In this document: positions 8,160-15,929 of the stretch, in pieces
How positions within the stretch are numbered: position 1 is the stretch's first letter
Layout of the letters: every line of letters begins with the position of its first letter
From: CAZUSP01 sp964623505
GTDB lineage: Bacteria; Patescibacteriota; Minisyncoccia; Minisyncoccales; UBA1441
Length of the DNA: 32,344 bases
Reading direction: 5' to 3'
Assembly (NCBI GenBank): GCA_964623505.1
Contig: CAZUSP010000004.1
Location: forward strand, 1 to 32,344
Notes under the pieces: generated by a model
What the model saw: the letters and a program-made list of their open reading frames with translations, nothing else
Database searches by the model: none
Told to the model about the DNA's origin: nothing
Translations under genes and position numbers: made by a program

Positions 8160-8179
8160 TGATAAAGTAACTTTTATCA
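8160..8179. repeat. Inverted repeat abutting the dnaA start codon
   Basis: TGATAAA (8160-8166) and TTTATCA (8173-8179) are perfect inverted 7-mers separated by 6 nt. The right arm includes the A of the dnaA ATG. It could be an operator or an mRNA hairpin over the start, and it replaces any Shine-Dalgarno sequence there. Confidence 0.5.
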
Positions 8180-9528
8180 TGAATAACAAGGCACTCTGGG
8201 AAAAGGTCTTGGCCAATCTACAGTTCAGTATAACGCGAGCGCGCTTTGCTTCTTTTTTCAAAGAATCCTCAATTGTTGAGCGACAAGGCGACACTGTTAT
8301 TGTTGGCACCTCAAATGCTTTTTCTAAAAAATGGCTTGAAGATAAACATCATCAAGAAATATTAAAAACATTAAAAGAGATCTCGCCCGAGATTAAGAGG
8401 ATTAGCTTTGTGGTCACCCCGAAAAAACTCCCTTTGAAAAGTCCGGCTGTTTCGGTTGAGAAACAGCAGATGCCCTTTACCGAGCTTCAGCTTGATCCTC
8501 AAACCGGGCTGAATGTTCGCTATACGTTCAAAGATTTTGTTGTCGCCCCTTTCAACGAGATGGCTTTTGCCGCCGCCGATGCCATCGTCCACAAACCGTT
8601 AGGACAGGTTTATAATCCCCTTTTTGTTTATGGCGGGGTGGGTCTGGGGAAAACCCACCTTCTCCAGGCCATCGGAAATGAATTGGATCAGGAAGAGGGT
8701 TTTAAGATAAAATATATTTCGGCTGGAAAACTGGTCTCAATGATTGTTAACGGGATCAGAAAGGGCGAGATTGAGTCCCTGAAAGAGAACTTCCAACAAT
8801 TGGACCTGTTGATTGTTGATGATATCCAATTTGTGGCCGGAAAAGAAAAAACTCAGGAAGAGTTCTTCCACATCTTCAATGCTTTATATAACAAAAACAG
8901 CCAAATAATACTCTCCTCCGATCGTCTCCCGAACGCTATTCCGACCCTGGCCAAAAGACTGCGGTCGCGCTTTGAGGGTGGTATGGTAGTTGATATCGGT
9001 CAACCTGATTACGAGAGCCGAAGGGCCATCCTTGAAGCCAAGGCGACCGAATGGGGGTTAGATCTTGGTAATGATATCCTGGATTACGTCGCTAATAACA
9101 TTCAAAACAATGTTCGTGAATTAGAGGGGGCTTTAAGAAGGCTGGCCGCCTACCAAGAGGTTAAAAGGTCCAAGCTGGATGTTCCCGGAGCCCGGCGGGT
9201 TTTAAAGGATCTCACTCGAAGTCAGGCTAAGTCGGCCAGCCCCCAAAAGATAATCAGCTGTGTTGCCGACCACTATAACCTGAGCGACAAAGACCTTCTG
9301 TCTGACACCCGGAAAAAGGACATTGCTTACCCCCGCCAGATAGCTATGTATCTTCTTCGAAAAGACCTGCGGAAGTCATATCTTGCCATCGGGGAGGTTT
9401 TTGGTGGAAGAGATCACACCACGGTTATTTATGCCTGCAATAAGATAGATCAAGAGAAAGAAAAAGATGGTCGAACCGCCCACGAGATCGAGCTGATCCG
9501 ACAAAGAATTTACGGAGATCAAGTGTGA
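8179..9528 (+). CDS. dnaA: Chromosomal replication initiator DnaA
   Basis: A 449-residue AAA+ initiator that binds DnaA boxes and opens the origin. Domain I (MNNKALWEKVLANLQFSITR) is at the N-terminus. Walker A GGVGLGKT is at residues 152-159 and Walker B LLIVDDIQF at about 210-218. The domain IV DnaA signature GGRDHTTVIYACNKI lies near the C-terminus. I chose ATG 8179; the upstream TTG at 8119 would add 20 residues unlike the family. No Shine-Dalgarno is seen; a 7-bp inverted repeat covers the start. Divergent rnpA upstream and dnaN downstream give the classic origin neighbourhood. Confidence 0.98.
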   Translation: MNNKALWEKVLANLQFSITRARFASFFKESSIVERQGDTVIVGTSNAFSKKWLEDKHHQEILKTLKEISPEIKRISFVVTPKKLPLKSPAVSVEKQQMPFTELQLDPQTGLNVRYTFKDFVVAPFNEMAFAAADAIVHKPLGQVYNPLFVYGGVGLGKTHLLQAIGNELDQEEGFKIKYISAGKLVSMIVNGIRKGEIESLKENFQQLDLLIVDDIQFVAGKEKTQEEFFHIFNALYNKNSQIILSSDRLPNAIPTLAKRLRSRFEGGMVVDIGQPDYESRRAILEAKATEWGLDLGNDILDYVANNIQNNVRELEGALRRLAAYQEVKRSKLDVPGARRVLKDLTRSQAKSASPQKIISCVADHYNLSDKDLLSDTRKKDIAYPRQIAMYLLRKDLRKSYLAIGEVFGGRDHTTVIYACNKIDQEKEKDGRTAHEIELIRQRIYGDQV

Positions 9529-9744
9529 ATAAAAAGTGGATAATTATGGTAAAATGAGTTGGTGAATTGAGTGATAAAAAAGAATCAAAAAGGTTTTCCC
9601 AATTAAACCAACCGATCTCCACTTTTTATCCCCTGATCATCATTCGTTTAAGGCCTGTTGCTGAAAGAGATTAATTCTTTTGTCCCCAAAAAACAAACCT
9701 TTAACAATAACAATTTTATAAATATATAATTAACTATATTTGTT
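9524..9744. other. Candidate replication origin (dnaA-dnaN intergenic region)
   Basis: Two DnaA-box-like 9-mers on the minus strand (TTATTCACA at 9532-9524 and TTATCCACT at 9543-9535, each one mismatch from consensus) are spaced 11 bp apart, overlapping the dnaA stop. A weaker plus-strand site (TTATCCCCT) is at 9626-9634. A perfect 12-bp inverted repeat, ATAAAAAGTGGA (9529-9540) with its complement at 9618-9629, brackets a 77-bp AT-rich interval. The stretch 9700-9744 is very AT-rich and could be an unwinding element, although it also holds the dnaN promoter. Origin function is inferred from context and boxes. Confidence 0.5.
9701..9730 (+). promoter_or_regulatory. Promoter of dnaN
   Basis: TTAACA (9701-9706), an 18-bp spacer and a perfect TATAAT (9725-9730). 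Transcription would begin near 9737, leaving only about 8 nt before the dnaN ATG at 9745. Confidence 0.6.
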
Positions 9745-10875
9745 ATGAAGATCGAAGTCCTTCGAGAAAAAATAAATCAAGCTATCTCAGCTGTTGGCCG
9801 AGTGGCTATAAAAAATGTCAACCTTCCGATACTGGAAGGAGTAATGATCAAAGCTGATGACAGTGCGGTTCATCTTTTGGCTACCGACCTAGAAGTGGGG
9901 ATGGAAGTCTCGACTCTGGCCAAGGTGTCTAAACCGGGCCAAGCAGTAGTTCCGGCAAGAATATTATCGGCCTTAGGCAGATTGATGAGCGACGACAAGC
10001 TTATTCTGGAAATGAACAAAGGAGCTTTGTTGATTAAAGACTCTGACAACGAAATCTCGTTACAGACAATGAAGACCGATGACTTCCCGGCAATTCCCCA
10101 TCCTGACAAGCGACTGGCGGTCGAGGTTGACGGTCCTTCCTTGAGTCAGGGGTTAAAGCAAGTGGCGGACTGCGCCTCGTCGTCTTCTTCTCGCCCGGAG
10201 ATATCGGGTGTTTACTTCAAGTTTAAGGGAGATCAGTTAACCATAGCGGCTACCGACAGCTATCGTCTAGCGGAGAAAAAGACCAATCTGGCTTCGGCCG
10301 TAAAAAAAGAATGGGAGTTAATTCTACCAGCCAAAACAGCCAGTCATTTGGTTGGAGTTCTGGGAGAATCGGAGAAAGCGGTGCAAATTACGGCCGACGA
10401 CAATCAAATGGAGTTTTCGACAATCTTGGGCGAGGCCCCGCTGGATTTGAAGATCAGAATTGTTTCAAGATTGATTGAAGGAACCTATCCGCGCTATGAA
10501 GAGGTTATTCCCCAGAAGTCACCCATTAGCATCAAAGTGGATCGCCACGAATTATTGAGTAAAATAAAGGCGGCCAGCCTTCTTTCGGATCAAACTTATG
10601 AGATTAAGCTGATATTAGACACAAAACAAAAACGTCTCAAGGTAGAGGCTCGCAGTTCTCGAGTGGGTGAATTCAGGTCGTCTCTTTCGGCTGAGATCGA
10701 GGGTGGCGATGACCTCGAGATCGCTTTCAATGGGAGATTCCTTTCGGATGCCTTAATGAATATCAATAGTTCCGATGTTCAACTTGGCTTCACTGATTCA
10801 GACAAAGCCGCTCTTATCAGATCAGGCGATGATCGGAGTTATCTTTATGTTTTAATGCCGATCAGGCCTGGTTGA
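9745..10875 (+). CDS. dnaN: DNA polymerase III beta subunit (sliding clamp)
   Basis: A 376-residue clamp protein of normal family length that dimerises around DNA and tethers the replicative polymerase and other proteins. The N-terminus MKIEVLREKINQAISAVGRV, the middle region SRPEISGVYFKFKGDQL with ATDSYRLA, and the C-terminal YLYVLMPIRPG (usual family ending: LMPMRL) are all characteristic. It lies directly after dnaA and is driven by its own promoter with an almost leaderless start. The stop is 1 nt from the stop of the convergent penicillin-binding protein gene, leaving no room for a terminator. Confidence 0.97.
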   Translation: MKIEVLREKINQAISAVGRVAIKNVNLPILEGVMIKADDSAVHLLATDLEVGMEVSTLAKVSKPGQAVVPARILSALGRLMSDDKLILEMNKGALLIKDSDNEISLQTMKTDDFPAIPHPDKRLAVEVDGPSLSQGLKQVADCASSSSSRPEISGVYFKFKGDQLTIAATDSYRLAEKKTNLASAVKKEWELILPAKTASHLVGVLGESEKAVQITADDNQMEFSTILGEAPLDLKIRIVSRLIEGTYPRYEEVIPQKSPISIKVDRHELLSKIKAASLLSDQTYEIKLILDTKQKRLKVEARSSRVGEFRSSLSAEIEGGDDLEIAFNGRFLSDALMNINSSDVQLGFTDSDKAALIRSGDDRSYLYVLMPIRPG

Positions 10876-10876
10876 T

Positions 10877-12757
10877 CTATCGGCTTAAGGCGCCGATCAT
10901 AAATTCTTTCCAAATAGCGCTGGCTGTACCAACGGCTGGCCGCTGGGCCATTGGTTGCTGATTGCTGTTTCCCAACCAAACTCCAGCAACAATATTTTGA
11001 TTGTAGCCAATAGCCAAAAAGTCTTTATAATCCTGATTGGTTCCAGTTTTGACGGCCACCTCCGGATGTTCTGGCAAGTATAGATTTGAGGATCGCCCGA
11101 ACATAGGAGCCCGGGCTTCATTATCTGACAGAATGTGATTGATATCTTGGGCTACTGAACGGCTAAGAATTCTCAAGCTGGGCGTATTTTTATTCTCAAA
11201 AATTACTTGCCCCTGGGCGTCCTCGATCCGGGTGATAAAATAAGGGACGACTTTTAAACCTTCGGTGGCGAAGGCGCCGTAGGCAGCTGTCAGGTCCAGC
11301 AGCTTTACTCCGCTGCCGCCCAGAACCAACGAGGGGACGGTCGGCAGCTGGCTGCTAATACCGGCGTCGGCCAACAGCTTCAAACTGTCTTCCATTCCGG
11401 CCCGATACATAAATACCTTGACGGAAGGGATATTCAGCGATTGAGCCAGAGCGCTTCTTAGAGTAACCGGCCCGCGGAAACGTCCGTCATAATTTCGAGG
11501 AATATAATATGATCCACCCCAAAGGCCGAAATTAGTCGGCCGGTCGTCCTCGACATGATCAGGAGTATATCCTTTCTGGAAAGCCACCGCATACATAAAA
11601 GGCTTTAAAGCCGATCCGGGATGCCGCTCGCCGGAAACAGCCACATTGAACTTGGGCTGGAACAAACAGTTTTCGGTACATCCATCCGGATAAGACGGAG
11701 CAAAGTAGTCCTTTGAGCCGACCAAAGCCAGAACAGCTCCTGATTGCGGGTCAATGGCCACCAGGGATCCATTATATATCCTGAGAACAGAATAGCTCTC
11801 AACTTTTTCCCGAATTATTCTTTCCGCCATTTGCTGCAGCTCCCAGTCCAGGGTGGTATAAACTTTGAGCCCATCCCTTTCTAATCGATTTCGTCCATAA
11901 ACACTCTCTAGCTCCCTGATCACCTCCAAGGTGAAGTGAGGAGCTTTAAGAGAATGGATTATGTCAGCGAAGTTGACTTCTTCTTTCAGTCCCTGGGCCA
12001 GTTCCTCGGCACTTATCATCTCGAGCCGATGCATCCTTTCCAGGGCATATTTTTGCCGACCGATTAATCTAGCTTGATTCTGCCCGTAAGGAGAAAGAGC
12101 ACTAGGGGCCTGTATTAAGGCGGCTAAAGTCGCGGCTTCACTCAAGGTAAGCTGGCTGGCTGGCTTATGGAAAAACCCCTGGCTGGCTGATTCAATGCCG
12201 TAGAAATTAGAACCAAAAGGAACCTGGTTCAAATACCACTCCAATATTTCTTCTTTCGAGTATTGTCTTTCCAGCTCCAGGGTCAGCACAATTTCCCGGA
12301 TCTTTCTCCGAACAGTTCTTTCTCCGGTTAGAAAATGGGAGCGGATCAGTTGTTGGGATATAGTCGAAGCACCTTCCGTCGGACGACGCAGTCTTAAGCC
12401 AACTAAAATAGCTCGGGCAACTCCCCGGATATCAACTCCCCGGTGTTGATAAAAACGATTATCTTCCAGGGCGATGACTGCTTTTTGGGCGTAGATCGAT
12501 ATCTGATCTAATGGAACGATCAGGCGATTTTCTTCTCCAAATATATTATAGAGCAAAACTTCTCCTCTTCGGTCATATATTCTGGTTGGTTGAGCCGGGC
12601 TGTTTCGAGTGAATCTGTCTGGTCTCGGAAAGTCATGAGTGTGGTAAAGAAAAAGAGAAAGAGCCAAAATAGTTCCAGCCAAAAAAAACACCAAAGTCAG
12701 CTGGAGCAAATTTATCGCCATTCGCTTGATTTTCGATGAGTCCTTCGGTTTCTTCAT
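10877..12757 (-). CDS. Bifunctional penicillin-binding protein (PBP1A family)
   Basis: A 626-residue class A PBP that polymerises glycan strands and crosslinks peptides outside the membrane. A single N-terminal membrane anchor lies at about residues 14-38. The GT51 transglycosylase domain shows EDNRFYQHRGVD (catalytic Glu98), EGASTISQQL and RKIREIVLTLELE. The transpeptidase domain has SALK (382-385, nucleophile Ser382), SLN (440-442) and KTG (570-572), so all three active-site motifs are intact. Its ATG overlaps the ruvC stop by 4 nt, so it is the last gene of a ruvC-containing operon. The presence of an intact PBP shows a peptidoglycan wall is built, relevant to the nearby Mur ligase remnant. 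Confidence 0.95.
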   Translation of the reverse strand: MKKPKDSSKIKRMAINLLQLTLVFFLAGTILALSLFLYHTHDFPRPDRFTRNSPAQPTRIYDRRGEVLLYNIFGEENRLIVPLDQISIYAQKAVIALEDNRFYQHRGVDIRGVARAILVGLRLRRPTEGASTISQQLIRSHFLTGERTVRRKIREIVLTLELERQYSKEEILEWYLNQVPFGSNFYGIESASQGFFHKPASQLTLSEAATLAALIQAPSALSPYGQNQARLIGRQKYALERMHRLEMISAEELAQGLKEEVNFADIIHSLKAPHFTLEVIRELESVYGRNRLERDGLKVYTTLDWELQQMAERIIREKVESYSVLRIYNGSLVAIDPQSGAVLALVGSKDYFAPSYPDGCTENCLFQPKFNVAVSGERHPGSALKPFMYAVAFQKGYTPDHVEDDRPTNFGLWGGSYYIPRNYDGRFRGPVTLRSALAQSLNIPSVKVFMYRAGMEDSLKLLADAGISSQLPTVPSLVLGGSGVKLLDLTAAYGAFATEGLKVVPYFITRIEDAQGQVIFENKNTPSLRILSRSVAQDINHILSDNEARAPMFGRSSNLYLPEHPEVAVKTGTNQDYKDFLAIGYNQNIVAGVWLGNSNQQPMAQRPAVGTASAIWKEFMIGALSR

Positions 12758-13254
12758 TTATTTTTCCATTTTATTGGATGAATCAGCTGGTTTTTGATTA
12801 AAAAACAAGCGGCGGCGCCCAGGGCATCGGCGGTGTGATCGGAGTATCGGTCGGCGCCCATAGTAAAAAGTTGCCGGACCGCCATTTTGATATCATTCTT
12901 GTCGGCCTTTCCCCAGCCGGCGACGGTTAATTTTATCTCCAGCGGGCTGAATTCGTAAATAGGGACGCGGTTTTTTTCGGCGGCCAGCATGATAATTCCT
13001 TTCATTTGGCTTACGGCCAGGGCCGAGCGTCGATTCTGAAAAAAGAAGATGTTTTCAATGGCCAAAACATCGGGAGAGTGCTTTTTGATCAGTCGGCGGG
13101 TCCGTTTTTCCACTTCCAATAGTCGCCGTGCATCTTCATGCTCCGGACTGGTGGCAATGGTCCCACACTCAATCATTCGAGACTTCTTTTTATGGCAGGA
13201 AACCAAACCGTATCCAATTTCAGCCGTTCCGGGATCAATACCGAGGATGATCAT
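12754..13254 (-). CDS. ruvC: Holliday junction endonuclease RuvC
   Basis: A 166-residue resolvase. The catalytic acidic residues are visible: Asp7 in MIILGIDPGTAEIGYG, Glu67 in DVLAIENIFFFQN, and Asp139/His140 with Asp143 in YSDHTADALGAA. The NRRSALAVSQMKG helix is also conserved. Start and stop overlap yebC and the PBP gene by 4 nt each (ATGA type), so translation is coupled. No ruvA or ruvB is seen next to it. Confidence 0.97.
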   Translation of the reverse strand: MIILGIDPGTAEIGYGLVSCHKKKSRMIECGTIATSPEHEDARRLLEVEKRTRRLIKKHSPDVLAIENIFFFQNRRSALAVSQMKGIIMLAAEKNRVPIYEFSPLEIKLTVAGWGKADKNDIKMAVRQLFTMGADRYSDHTADALGAAACFLIKNQLIHPIKWKNK

Positions 13255-13970
13255 AGTTTGGCATTGAAATAAACTTCTTGGACGTCATCATGGCCGCCTA
13301 GGTCCTCTAAAAGAGAGTTTAGCCTCTTTTTTTCTTCTTCCGATATTTCAACTTCTTCGGAGGCGATCCATCCAAAAGAGTGCTCTTTGATAACGAAACC
13401 ATTCTTCTCCAAGAACTCTTTGCTTTTTTCCAGGCCTTCCGGCTTGACGTAAACTTCTAGATCGCCTTGGGTCCACTTTGTTTCGATGGCGTCAGCTTCG
13501 ATAGCCTTGAGCTCTAAAAGATCTTTGTTTTTTTGATCTCCCGGAACGGTCATCCGGCCCAAATATTGAAAGAGCCAACGAACTGAACCAGTCTCGGCCA
13601 TCTTGCCTCCATGTTGGGCAACAATCTTTTTAATCTCATCAATGGTCCGATTCTTGTTGTCGGTAATCCCCTCAATGATCAAGGCCGTTTGCCCCGGCCC
13701 AAAGGCCTCATAACTCACCTTAAACCACTCTTCCCGGTCTCCACAGCCAGCCCCTCTTTCAACGGCCCGCTCGATGTTCTTGTTCGGCATGTTCAGCGCC
13801 CTGGCCCGCTCAATGGCACTGCGAAGTTCAAAGTTTGATAGCGAGTCGGATCCTTTCTCGCGAACGGCCAAAGATATTAGTCTGGCCATTCGCGAAAAGA
13901 TGGCCCCTCTTTTTTTATCTTGGGCTTCTTTTCGATGCTTAATGGTTGACCAGTGGGAATGGCCGCTCAT
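13251..13970 (-). CDS. yebC: YebC/PmpR family protein
   Basis: A 239-residue protein of normal family length. The N-terminus MSGHSHWSTIKHRKEAQDKK and the motif ARALNMPNKNIERAVERG are diagnostic. Family members act as transcription regulators and have more recently been linked to relief of ribosome stalling at proline stretches, so the cellular role here is uncertain. yebC upstream of ruvC is a widespread order. It overlaps ruvC and the upstream lamin-tail gene by 4 nt each. Confidence 0.96.
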   Translation of the reverse strand: MSGHSHWSTIKHRKEAQDKKRGAIFSRMARLISLAVREKGSDSLSNFELRSAIERARALNMPNKNIERAVERGAGCGDREEWFKVSYEAFGPGQTALIIEGITDNKNRTIDEIKKIVAQHGGKMAETGSVRWLFQYLGRMTVPGDQKNKDLLELKAIEADAIETKWTQGDLEVYVKPEGLEKSKEFLEKNGFVIKEHSFGWIASEEVEISEEEKKRLNSLLEDLGGHDDVQEVYFNAKL

Positions 13971-14611
13971 AATTTACGGTAAATATTAAATATTTTCACG
14001 CTGAACAAGCTAACCAGTAAGGCGGCGATAGCCGGTCCGGCAATGGTTTTCGGTTGATAGCGTCGATAAGATTCATCCAGTGGAATTTTATCTGAGTGCG
14101 GCTGGCCGGTCAAGTAAAAATCATCCAAATTGGAGCCGGTATCAGAATAATGATCATCGCGTTTTCTCTTTATTTGTTGGTTCGGCTCCGGGTTGGAGAC
14201 TGGGGCTCCTTCTTGAAACTGCCCGGACCCTTCTCCCCAGGCCAAAGAGCTTAATATCTTTCTATCCGGATCCATTAGGGCCACGCTGTTGTTTTTGGCC
14301 AGCGTAGCTGTGCTGGCGAGATCCGCTCCTATCTTTTCCGCAAAACCGTCGCGAGAGTTAGCCCAAGTTAAATAACCTGTTCCGGGAATGGTTGTTCCCC
14401 GGGGGAACACTCGCAGAGAATGGCTTCGGCCGGTAGAGCTTTTCTTTCTCAAACTATACCCGCTTAGATCAATCGATTCATTCAAAGGATTGTGCAGGAC
14501 AATATAATCATGGCCTGTTTCATCGCCGGCGATTTGAACTTCAGTAATTATTAAGGCCGAGGCCGGCCCGGCCATCAAGAAAAAAACGACAATCGCACTA
14601 AGCAGTTTCAT
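13967..14611 (-). CDS. Lamin-tail-domain (LTD) protein, membrane anchored
   Basis: A 214-residue exported protein. Signal peptide at residues 1-19 (MKLLSAIVVFFLMAGPASA). An Ig-like LTD fold follows at about 20-125: LIITEVQIAGDETGHDYIVL, DLSGYSLRKK, then the TGYLTWANSRDGF and NSVALMDPDRK strands. A charged linker leads to a C-terminal hydrophobic helix (IAGPAIAALLVSLFSVKIF) with a short basic tail, so it is probably held at the outer face of the membrane. It sits between pilB and yebC with overlaps of 14 and 4 nt. A link to pili or the surface is inferred from context only. Confidence 0.8.
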   Translation of the reverse strand: MKLLSAIVVFFLMAGPASALIITEVQIAGDETGHDYIVLHNPLNESIDLSGYSLRKKSSTGRSHSLRVFPRGTTIPGTGYLTWANSRDGFAEKIGADLASTATLAKNNSVALMDPDRKILSSLAWGEGSGQFQEGAPVSNPEPNQQIKRKRDDHYSDTGSNLDDFYLTGQPHSDKIPLDESYRRYQPKTIAGPAIAALLVSLFSVKIFNIYRKL

Positions 14612-15929
14612 TGATTCTAACGCGAGCGGCTACCCGATGGACTTCGTCTAATGTTGAAAAATGATTCATCACGCGGATCAATCCATCGTGATACATCGAG
14701 ACCATACCCTTTTCGGTTGCTTTTCGGCGCAGCGCCGGGATGGAGGGCGATTGCTGGATCATTTCCTCCATCTCGTCATCGATGAAAAAGGCCTCGAATA
14801 TTCCAATTCGACCTCGATATCCAGTGAAGTTGCAGAATCGACATCCCCCCGGAAGGGCGTAATATATCTCGGTTTGTTCATTTAGCCCGGGAGCCTTGGT
14901 TTTGGCTGGCAAAACAGACAGGCCCTCTTTTAATTCTTGATAATCATCGGCTTTCGGCTTCATTAACTGCCCGCATTCACGGCAAACTCGGCGAATCAGC
15001 CGCTGAGCAATGGCCACATTTAGAGCCGGAGCGACATTGTGAGATTTCTCACCCAAAGCCTCAATGCGAGCAACGGTTCCAGCCGCATCGTTGGTATGAA
15101 CGGTGCTAAAAACAAGATGTCCGGTCATCGCTGCCTGTAAAGCAATATGAGCGGTTTCGTAATCTCTTATTTCTCCAACCAGGATCACGTCAGGGTCTTG
15201 GCGAACAATTGCGGCCAATCCTTTGGCGAAATCATATCCTTGTTTAGGATTGACCTGGGTTTGTGATATGCCCGCAATCTGATATTCGATCGGATCTTCA
15301 ATCGTAATGATCTTTATTCCGGGTTGATTTAATTTTTTCAAAAAAGCATACAGAGTGGTTGTCTTGCCGGAGCCGGTTGGACCGGTTAATATGATCATGC
15401 CGTTTGGCTTTTCCAGCTCTTTTAGAATGTCTTGGTGAAGATCGGGGCGCAGGCCAAGGGCTTCAATGTCAATCAGGGCAACCGGATCAAGAATCCTCAT
15501 GACAATAGTTTCTCCGTAACCTGATGGCAGGGCCGAGGTTCTGATCTCAATCTCTCGGCCTTCGCGCTCGAAATCAACCCCAAAGCGCCCGTCTTGGGCT
15601 TTTTTGGTTATATTCAGTTTTAAGCGGGCCAGGAGCTTTATTCGAGATGCGATTTGGCGGTATAGATCTCGAGATAAAAGATCAACTGTCTGCAGAACTC
15701 CGTCAATTCTTAGGCGCAGCCGGGCCGCATCAACCTCTGGTTCAATATGGACATCAGAGGCGCGGAGAGTTATGGCTCCTCCCATAATAATATCAACCAG
15801 TTTTGAGATGTTGTCGACCGAACCGTGCCGAATCAATCTTTTCAAATCGCGAATGTTTTTTAGTCGAGGCAAGATATTAGCTGCGACATCAGGATTTATT
15901 TTTACATTGCGATCGAGATTTTTTTCCAT
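14598..15929 (-). CDS. pilB: PilB/GspE-type pilus assembly or secretion ATPase
   Basis: A 443-residue hexameric ATPase that drives type IV pilus extension or type II secretion from the cytoplasm. Walker A GPTGSGKT is at residues 183-190, the Asp box EDPIEYQ at about 211, and Walker B DVILVGEIRD at about 247. Zinc-site cysteines are present as C316xxC319 and C363xxC366. The N-terminal GspE_N domains are mostly missing, so it is shorter than typical PilB. It shares one base (TAATG) with the DHH-like gene upstream. No pilin, pilC or pilM is present in the window. Confidence 0.9.
   Translation of the reverse strand: MEKNLDRNVKINPDVAANILPRLKNIRDLKRLIRHGSVDNISKLVDIIMGGAITLRASDVHIEPEVDAARLRLRIDGVLQTVDLLSRDLYRQIASRIKLLARLKLNITKKAQDGRFGVDFEREGREIEIRTSALPSGYGETIVMRILDPVALIDIEALGLRPDLHQDILKELEKPNGMIILTGPTGSGKTTTLYAFLKKLNQPGIKIITIEDPIEYQIAGISQTQVNPKQGYDFAKGLAAIVRQDPDVILVGEIRDYETAHIALQAAMTGHLVFSTVHTNDAAGTVARIEALGEKSHNVAPALNVAIAQRLIRRVCRECGQLMKPKADDYQELKEGLSVLPAKTKAPGLNEQTEIYYALPGGCRFCNFTGYRGRIGIFEAFFIDDEMEEMIQQSPSIPALRRKATEKGMVSMYHDGLIRVMNHFSTLDEVHRVAARVRINETA

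Noticed and set aside
8100..8309. A 69-codon minus-strand frame between rnpA and dnaA that might have been rpmH
   Set aside because: It overlaps the dnaA coding region, lacks the Lys/Arg-rich composition and motifs of L34, and is best explained as a shadow of dnaA.
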